Of a DNA stretch of 11,091 bases, positions 6,673-11,091 are shown one piece after another. The notes beneath the pieces were generated by a model. The model was not told where the DNA came from. It searched no databases and saw nothing but the letters and a program-made list of their open reading frames with translations. The position numbers and the translations under genes were made by a program. Position 1 is the stretch's first letter. Each line of letters starts with the position of its first letter. Source of the DNA: Nitrospina sp. (GTDB lineage: Bacteria; Nitrospinota; Nitrospinia; Nitrospinales; Nitrospinaceae); assembly GCA_004357435.1 (NCBI GenBank), contig SMVS01000136.1, positions 1 to 11,091 on the forward strand, given 5' to 3'.

Positions 6673-6908
6673 AGATTCTTCGTCGCCTCCGGCTTCTCAG
6701 AATGACAAAAATGGACCGAGTTAACAGGGAATTACAAAATGTAATCCTGAGTCCTTTGGAAATCTCTGAGTGACGAAAATATATAGGTTGTCATCCTGAA
6801 CGCAGTGAAGGATCTGGGTTTTGGTCTGATGCCATAAAAAATATTATTCTCATATCTGAATGACAAGGGGTGGTGGCATGGTCATCCTGAGTGCCAGCGA
6901 AGAATCTG
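6673..6908. repeat. Cluster of short interspersed repeats (four recognisable copies)
   Basis: Copies related to 'GTCATCCTGAG-N-GAAGGATCTG' lie at 6673-6706 (reverse orientation, AGATTCTTCG to GAATGAC), 6741-6774 (degraded), 6790-6816 (cleanest) and 6881-6908. A further fragment around 6847-6864 ends in 'ctgaatgac'. Elements of this kind are widespread in intergenic DNA of many bacteria. They fill most of the 338-bp gap between two convergent genes; I see no gene or clear terminator there. Confidence 0.7.
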
Positions 6909-6954
6909 TGGTTCATTTTAAATTTTGGACCAGCGGCACGCTGACCGGCGCTTC

Positions 6955-6976
6955 ACGGCCGTTTCTGGAGGGCCGT
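6955..6976. repeat. Small inverted repeat downstream of the HD-domain gene
   Basis: ACGGCC-gtttctggag-GGCCGT is a perfect 6-bp inverted repeat 15 bases beyond the HD-gene stop. It has no T-run on the strand of the HD gene. On the plus strand it is followed by TTAAAT. A terminator role for either convergent gene is possible but weakly supported. Confidence 0.3.
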
Positions 6977-6990
6977 TTAAATCGTGGGGT

Positions 6991-7557
6991 CTAAAGATCA
7001 GCTTGTTGTATGGCCGTTGCGAGAAGTTTGTTTAATGTTTCCTTGTCGTGTTGGATGCCTTGCACGATTTTTTTGGCGCGTTCGGATAGTCGCTGGTAGC
7101 CCCACACGCTACGGCGGAGGGTTTCCTGCCAGCCTTCACGGCTGTAGTATTGCGGTAGATTCACGTCAAAATAGGAAATGCTGTCGGCGTCTTTCAAAAG
7201 ATCCGATGCGGGATCCCCTCCGAATTCGTGGTGGGTGACCAATTGGCAGGCGCTATCGGAAATTTCTGATGAGACTCCGCACGCTTCCAAAATTTCGCGG
7301 AGCATCAGCGCACCGTTTTCAGCGTGGGCGGTTTTGAAGTCGTCATAATGTTCAAAATCGGCCCGTTGCACTTTCCTGGAGTCCACGGCCCGGTCAATAT
7401 CGTGGGCCAGAGCGGCGATTTGGAGGGCCGGGGCGGCGTGGGGGTCCAGCTTCAATAGCCATTCCAGCGTGTTCTCCGCATGACCCGGATCCTCGGGTAC
7501 TTTGGAACCGGCGATCACTTTTCTGATCTTTCTTTTGGCTTGTTCGATGTTATCCAT
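6991..7557 (-). CDS. HD-domain protein, probable metal-dependent phosphohydrolase, last gene of the inositol operon
   Basis: This 188-residue soluble protein has an HD-superfamily pattern: H26 in 'PGHAENT', the H52-D53 doublet in 'AALAHDIDRA', H78 and H109/H110 in 'VTHHEFGGD', and D123/D125 in 'LKDADSIS'. HD proteins commonly hydrolyse phosphate esters using one or two metal ions. No partner domain is present. The segment 'LEWLLKLDPHAAPALQIAA' also faintly recalls the DUF4202 family as I remember it. Its ATG overlaps the end of the upstream fused enzyme by 8 nt (ATGGATAA), so translation is probably coupled. It lacks a good Shine-Dalgarno, which also fits coupling. The substrate is unknown; the operon suggests an inositol-phosphate compound, which is inference. 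Confidence 0.82.
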   Translation of the reverse strand: MDNIEQAKRKIRKVIAGSKVPEDPGHAENTLEWLLKLDPHAAPALQIAALAHDIDRAVDSRKVQRADFEHYDDFKTAHAENGALMLREILEACGVSSEISDSACQLVTHHEFGGDPASDLLKDADSISYFDVNLPQYYSREGWQETLRRSVWGYQRLSERAKKIVQGIQHDKETLNKLLATAIQQADL

Positions 7558-8872
7558 TGTCCCGGCAGATGATGACCCGGCGCAAAGTTTCCCCGTTCAT
7601 GACCACAGCGATGACGGCCAAGGTCAAAAGCGCCTGATTGAACAGGGCTCCCAGCAAAATCAGGAACACCCGGACGTCCCGTCCCAGGCGGAAAGGAGAA
7701 CCTGTGCCAATTTTTTGGTGCATGAGGTGGTCGTATTTGTCGGCGGTGTAGCTCAGCATGAAAGAGCCGATGATCGCCATGAATCCTGTCAAAAGGATGA
7801 ATCCTTCCGGCTGGGCCTCATAAGCATGCCAAGTGAGTCCGAACAGCAGGAAGGCATCGGCGTAGCGGTCCAGTACGGCGTCGAACCAGCCTCCGTAGTC
7901 GGACTGCTGGAATTTGAGGCGGGCCACCTCTCCGTCACAGCCATCGATCACCGAGGCGAACTGGGCCAAGAGTCCGCCCGTCACCAGGAACAGGTATCCT
8001 CCGTAGGCGAAGAAACCGGCGGCGAGGAGTGAAAGCAGGAAAGAAACAAACGAGATTTGATTCGGTGTGACCGGGGTGTGGACCAGCATTCCGGAAATCC
8101 GTATGGACAAGGGCCGGTTCAAGTAACGCGATACCGGGCCATCGGTGGCTTTATTCCGCAATTGTCCCAAAAGCCCTTGGGCGGCTTTTTTAAAGGCGGC
8201 GGGGGAGTCCACGTCCATCCAGAACCGGCCGGTGACGGGGACCGCATGGAAACGGCCGGCGGCGGCGAGCACCCGGCCCGCGCCGGACAGGGTGGTGTCG
8301 TTGTGTTTGCGGGCACTTTCTTCCAAGGCCGGGAAGATGCCCGGCGTACACAGGAAAATACCGGTGTCGAAAGCGTTGTAGTCTGCCAGTCCTTTGCCGA
8401 TCGCTTGGATCCGGTCGCTCTCCATTTTGACCCGCGTGACATCCTCCATATCGATGAGAGGATTATGGATATCCTGATCAACGCAGAGGACGACTTCGCC
8501 TTCTTTAAGAGGGTGGCGCAGGAGGATCCGGACCCATTCCGGATCGAACACGTGATCCGCCATGAGCAATAGGAAGGGTTCTTGTAGGAAGTCCCGCGCC
8601 TTCAACACCGAGAGACCGTTCTCTTGCTCCCACTCCTCATTATGAATGCAGGTTATAGGAATGTTAAGGCGTTCCCCCAGTTGAGTGATGAAGGGCTTCA
8701 GTTTTTCACTTTGGTATCCTGTGACCACCAAAAAATCATCCGCCCCAGCATGGTGCGCCGAGCGGATGACTCGTTCAATCAAAGGGATTCCCAGAAGAGG
8801 GATGAGGGGTTTGACCTCACCCTTCTGTTGCAACCGACTCCCTTGGCCTGCGGCTAATATAAGACACTTCAT
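7550..8872 (-). CDS. Bifunctional CTP:inositol-1-phosphate cytidylyltransferase / CDP-alcohol phosphotransferase (IPCT-DIPPS type)
   Basis: This 440-residue protein joins two enzymes. Residues 1-235 are a nucleotidyltransferase: 'LAAGQGSR' (6-13), 'KPLIPL' (21-26), 'MADHVF' with metal ligand D106, 'YNAFDTGIF' (165-173) and 'FWMDVDSP' (217-224). Residues about 245-440 are a membrane CDP-alcohol phosphotransferase with the complete motif D310-x2-D313-G314-x2-A317-R318-x8-G327-x3-D331-x3-D335 and several hydrophobic helices. The same order is seen in the Archaeoglobus and Thermotoga-type enzymes that make CDP-inositol and join it to inositol 1-phosphate. The inositol-phosphate synthase gene directly upstream supports inositol as substrate. 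The acceptor could be inositol phosphate or a lipid alcohol. Its start overlaps the upstream gene by 56 nt; a GGAG lies eight bases before the ATG. Confidence 0.87.
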   Translation of the reverse strand: MKCLILAAGQGSRLQQKGEVKPLIPLLGIPLIERVIRSAHHAGADDFLVVTGYQSEKLKPFITQLGERLNIPITCIHNEEWEQENGLSVLKARDFLQEPFLLLMADHVFDPEWVRILLRHPLKEGEVVLCVDQDIHNPLIDMEDVTRVKMESDRIQAIGKGLADYNAFDTGIFLCTPGIFPALEESARKHNDTTLSGAGRVLAAAGRFHAVPVTGRFWMDVDSPAAFKKAAQGLLGQLRNKATDGPVSRYLNRPLSIRISGMLVHTPVTPNQISFVSFLLSLLAAGFFAYGGYLFLVTGGLLAQFASVIDGCDGEVARLKFQQSDYGGWFDAVLDRYADAFLLFGLTWHAYEAQPEGFILLTGFMAIIGSFMLSYTADKYDHLMHQKIGTGSPFRLGRDVRVFLILLGALFNQALLTLAVIAVVMNGETLRRVIICRDNG

Positions 8873-10001
8873 GCGGCTTGCTCCGGGGACGTTGGATGAA
8901 TTTTTCGATCTGATGATACGCTTCGGTGTCCGTCATCTGGCGTGGCGGATGTTTGCAGAAATAAGCGGACGGTTCATAGAGAATGCCGCCTTCGCCGCGG
9001 TCGAGCGCCAGTTTCGCGCAACGGATGGCATCGATGACCACGCCCGCCGAGTTGGGAGAATCCTCCACGGAAAGACGCAATTCGAGGTTCATCGGGATAT
9101 CGCCGAAGAGCCGTCCCTCCATGCGAATGAAGCATATCTTGTTGTCATTCTGCCAGGCAACGTAATCGCTGGGTCCGATATGAATGTTGTGGTCATCCAG
9201 GCGTTCGGCGGTGACTGATTGGACGGCCTCGGTTTTCGAGGTCTTTTTGGAGGCCAGGCGGTCCCGGTTGAGCATGTTCAGAAAATCGGTATTGCCCCCG
9301 GTATTGAGCTGGTAAGTGCGGTCCAGTTTGACCCCGCGCATTTTGAACAGGTCGGTGAGCGTGCGGTGGGTAATGGTCGCCCCCAATTGGGCCTTGATAT
9401 CGTCTCCGATCAAAGGCAGGCCTTTTTTCTTGAAGCGGTCCGCCCATTCGGGGTTGCTCGCGATAAAAACGGGAATGTTATTGATGAAAGCCGTTCCCGC
9501 TTCCAAGGCGCATTCCGCGTAAAAACGTGTGGCTTTCTCCGAACCTACTGGCAGGTAATTCAACAGGATTTCCGCTTTCGATTGCACGAGGATAGCCACC
9601 ACCTCGGCCTTGGAGGGTTGCGGCAGATCCGCCGGTAGAAAGGTATAGTCCTCCCCATAATTTTTCATGTGTTCGGAAAACCCATCGAGGCTTCGCCCCA
9701 TCTGCACCTTCAACCCGGATTTCGGGAGGTCCGGACAGAACACGGTGGTGCAATTGGGTTTCGCAAAAATCGCCTCATGGATGTCTTGACCCACCTTGCG
9801 CTTGTCGATATCAAAGGCGGCAACCACCTCGATGTCCCCAGGCGCGTAACCTCCCACATCCCAGTACATCAGACCTATGGCCTCTTCCTGAAGTTTGTCC
9901 CGGTAATAATGAATCCCCTGGATCAACGAGCTAGTGCAATTGCCCACACCTATGATCGCAATTTTTATTTTGCCCCTGGTTTGAGTTTTACTTTCATTCA
10001 C
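8817..10001 (-). CDS. ino1: Inositol-3-phosphate synthase (myo-inositol-1-phosphate synthase)
   Basis: This 394-residue cytosolic NAD-dependent enzyme cyclises D-glucose 6-phosphate to inositol phosphate. The N-terminal Rossmann motif is 'GVGNCTSSLIQG' (18-29). Later family blocks include 'NYLPVGSEKATRFYAECA', 'GDDIKAQLGAT' with a catalytic-type Lys, 'LNTGGNTDFLN' and 'EDSPNSAGVVIDAIRCAK'. Length matches the short archaeal/mycobacterial type (about 365) rather than the eukaryotic enzyme of over 500, with roughly 25 extra C-terminal residues that overlap the next gene. Translation starts at a GTG (9999-10001) behind a strong GGAGGT six to seven bases upstream; a nearby ATG at 9997 is out of frame. 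It is the first gene of the operon and supplies substrate to the fused enzyme. Confidence 0.95.
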   Translation of the reverse strand: MNESKTQTRGKIKIAIIGVGNCTSSLIQGIHYYRDKLQEEAIGLMYWDVGGYAPGDIEVVAAFDIDKRKVGQDIHEAIFAKPNCTTVFCPDLPKSGLKVQMGRSLDGFSEHMKNYGEDYTFLPADLPQPSKAEVVAILVQSKAEILLNYLPVGSEKATRFYAECALEAGTAFINNIPVFIASNPEWADRFKKKGLPLIGDDIKAQLGATITHRTLTDLFKMRGVKLDRTYQLNTGGNTDFLNMLNRDRLASKKTSKTEAVQSVTAERLDDHNIHIGPSDYVAWQNDNKICFIRMEGRLFGDIPMNLELRLSVEDSPNSAGVVIDAIRCAKLALDRGEGGILYEPSAYFCKHPPRQMTDTEAYHQIEKFIQRPRSKPHEVSYISRRPRESVATEG

Positions 10002-10008
10002 TTTGGCA

Positions 10009-10014
10009 CCTCCA
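10009..10014 (-). promoter_or_regulatory. Strong Shine-Dalgarno deciding the GTG start of ino1
   Basis: On the minus strand GGAGGT follows a run of T and stands seven bases before the GTG. It is the strongest ribosome binding site in the window; most other starts here have little or none. It supports the GTG at 10001 over any internal ATG. Confidence 0.75.
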
Positions 10015-10057
10015 AAAAAAATTGAATAGCTTGACGGTCTGTTGGGATGCCAGGTTT

Positions 10058-10066
10058 AAAATAGCA
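10058..10066 (-). promoter_or_regulatory. Candidate extended -10 promoter for the ino1 operon
   Basis: The minus strand reads TGCTATTTT, which fits TGn plus a 4/6 match to TATAAT. No good -35 is visible. It resembles TGCTATACT and TGTTATAAT in front of two other genes of this window. Transcription would begin near 10051, giving a leader of about 50 nt that contains the GGAGGT. Confidence 0.35.
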
Positions 10067-10389
10067 ACCGGGCAAACCTTGACCGAGTACTTCATTTGGA
10101 CAGAGAGGCTCCCATGTAAACCCGAAAGGTCTATTTCCGGGCACAATCTATTTGGAGCCCCGATCCCAAAAACTTCCTGGGTGAGCTTCCATCTCCCGTT
10201 CCGGGCCCCATGCCTGGCATCAGGCCCTGCAGAACGAACATCAACTTTCCTGGGAATTCGACAGGAAGCCCAGATTTTTGTCCCCATCCGGGCCTTAAAA
10301 GACAACCACCGGCTTTACTTCCTTAAAGGTCCTGTTTTGCAAATAGCCGGCGCAAGAATCTATTTTTGCTGGGGGTATTCCGAACCCAT

Positions 10390-10450
10390 GCGTTTTGCCG
10401 CTCAAGTAGTGGGGAACTACTCAAACGCACTTTTGCTTGAGAATTCTCAA
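10390..10450. promoter_or_regulatory. Palindrome cluster with four CTCAA half-sites
   Basis: Outer arms GCGTTT (10390-10395) and AAACGC (10423-10428) enclose an inner hairpin AGTAGT-gggga-ACTACT (10405-10421). Beside it stands the 14-bp perfect palindrome TTGAGAATTCTCAA (10437-10450). CTCAA or its complement occurs at 10401, 10420, 10437 and 10446. This may be an operator or part of a structured RNA; neither is proven. Confidence 0.35.
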
Positions 10451-10724
10451 ATAAGCCGGATTTTTCCGGACCACCGGAACGCAACCTAAAGATTTATATA
10501 ATGACCGGTTAAAGTCTTCAGGCAAAATCCGCTTTACTGGCGTGATGAAGATTTCAAGAGCGCGAAGTGTAACATGCTTTCAAGTCAGAGGCCAGAAAAA
10601 TGCTGTCGGACTCGGGAGGAAGGAAAATAACCCTAAAAATTTCAAATAATTATAATGAATGGGGGCCTGGAAGGGAAAGGGGGTCTTGGGGATTGCAGGC
10701 GGGGCAGGTTGAAGAACCGGTTGC

Positions 10725-11091
10725 TTAAAAAGTGAAGCGGAATTTTTCGAACAGGGCCATGGTCACTTCGCTGTGGCCGTCTTTTTTGATTTCGGCTTCG
10801 ATGCGTTTGATGCCCATGTCGCGCACGAAGGGGATGGGGATGCGCATCACCTTGGCTTTGGCGTCGTCGTGCCAGAACAATTCAAATTCCGGCTCGTCGT
10901 CCATCTGGCTTTCGTAATCGACGTCCTTCTGCTTGTCCTCTTCGGTCACTTCCATACCCATGGCTTCTTTGGCGGAGGCGGGCATGATGTTGGTGAAGAC
11001 TTCCGCGATGATTTCGGGCGTCACCATTTTATCGCCGCGTTGCCGGGCGCGCGCTTCAATAGTTTGCTTGGCCATGCCGAGCACGAAGGGC
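10725..11091 (-). CDS. PCP reductase-family protein with tandem PCP_red domains (5' end outside the window)
   Basis: The visible 121 residues enter the window as 'PFVLGMAKQTIEARARQRG', so the frame is open to the right edge and the true start lies beyond it; the internal GTG at 11084 falls in the middle of a domain. Two copies of the C-terminal domain of light-independent protochlorophyllide reductase (ChlB/BchB type) can be seen. The first is cut, ending in 'MVTPEIIAEVF'. The second is complete: 'FWHDDAKAKVMRIPIPFVRD' onward to 'IKRIEAEIKKDGHSEVTMAL'. An acidic linker with many Asp and Glu joins them. No nitrogenase-like catalytic domain is visible, so this is probably a small free-standing protein. 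Its function in non-photosynthetic bacteria is not known to me. Confidence 0.75.
   Translation of the reverse strand, partial: PFVLGMAKQTIEARARQRGDKMVTPEIIAEVFTNIMPASAKEAMGMEVTEEDKQKDVDYESQMDDEPEFELFWHDDAKAKVMRIPIPFVRDMGIKRIEAEIKKDGHSEVTMALFEKFRFTF

Larger units (their letters stand above)
10002..10724. other. Gene-free 720-bp intergenic region of lower GC with palindromes
   Basis: I see no convincing gene. The two longest frames (plus 10022-10489, minus 9994-10305) need TTG starts, overlap each other and resemble no family I know. The region is poorer in GC than the flanking genes. It contains TTCCTG-ggaattcga-CAGGAA (10247-10267), a nested inverted repeat at 10390-10428, the palindrome TTGAGAATTCTCAA (10437-10450), CCGGA-tttt-TCCGG (10456-10469), and AT-rich TATAAT boxes at 10497 and 10651. 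It could hold regulatory sites, a small RNA or decayed sequence. Confidence 0.5.

Noticed and set aside
10022..10489. 155-codon plus-strand frame in the intergenic gap
   Set aside because: It needs a TTG start, has no ribosome binding site and resembles no known family; the minus-strand frame 9994-10305 has the same problems and conflicts with the ino1 GTG start.

Overview
The window looks like chromosomal DNA of a moderately GC-rich, Gram-negative-type bacterium. It carries a dipeptide-type permease pair, a YheS-like ABC-F protein, a response regulator with a long tail, and a free-standing protein made of protochlorophyllide-reductase C-terminal (PCP_red) domains. This mix, together with dense small palindromic repeats between genes, reminds me of Nitrospinota or deltaproteobacterial-type genomes. 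That is an impression; no marker gene here proves it.

Layout, left to right. (1) 1-38 minus: the first codons of a gene that leaves the window, possibly valyl-tRNA synthetase. (2) 205-1368 minus: a response regulator with an N-terminal receiver domain, a repeat-encoded Pro/Ala/Gly linker and a helical tail. (3) 1369-1871: 5' leader and promoter of that gene, then a mosaic of intergenic repeats. (4) 1872-5765 minus: a tight three-gene cluster transcribed as DppB-type permease, DppC-type permease, ABC-F ATPase. (5) 5766-5902: divergent promoter region. (6) 5903-6652 plus: a Nif3/YbgI-family protein, the only plus-strand gene, with an extended -10 placed so that the mRNA could be leaderless. (7) 6653-6990: a cluster of short interspersed repeats. 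(8) 6991-10001 minus: an overlapping three-gene inositol operon, transcribed as inositol-3-phosphate synthase, a fused CTP:inositol-1-phosphate cytidylyltransferase/CDP-alcohol phosphotransferase, and an HD-domain protein. (9) 10002-10724: about 720 bp with no convincing gene but several palindromes. (10) 10725-11091 minus: the 3' part of a tandem PCP_red-domain protein.

The most interesting unit is the inositol operon. Glucose 6-phosphate would be cyclised to inositol phosphate, activated to CDP-inositol, and the inositol-phosphate moved to an acceptor alcohol. In thermophiles this fused enzyme makes phosphorylated di-myo-inositol phosphate, and to my knowledge the phosphatase that finishes that pathway is poorly defined. 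The third gene, an HD-domain protein translationally coupled to the fused enzyme, is therefore a candidate for that step. The acceptor here could instead be a lipid.
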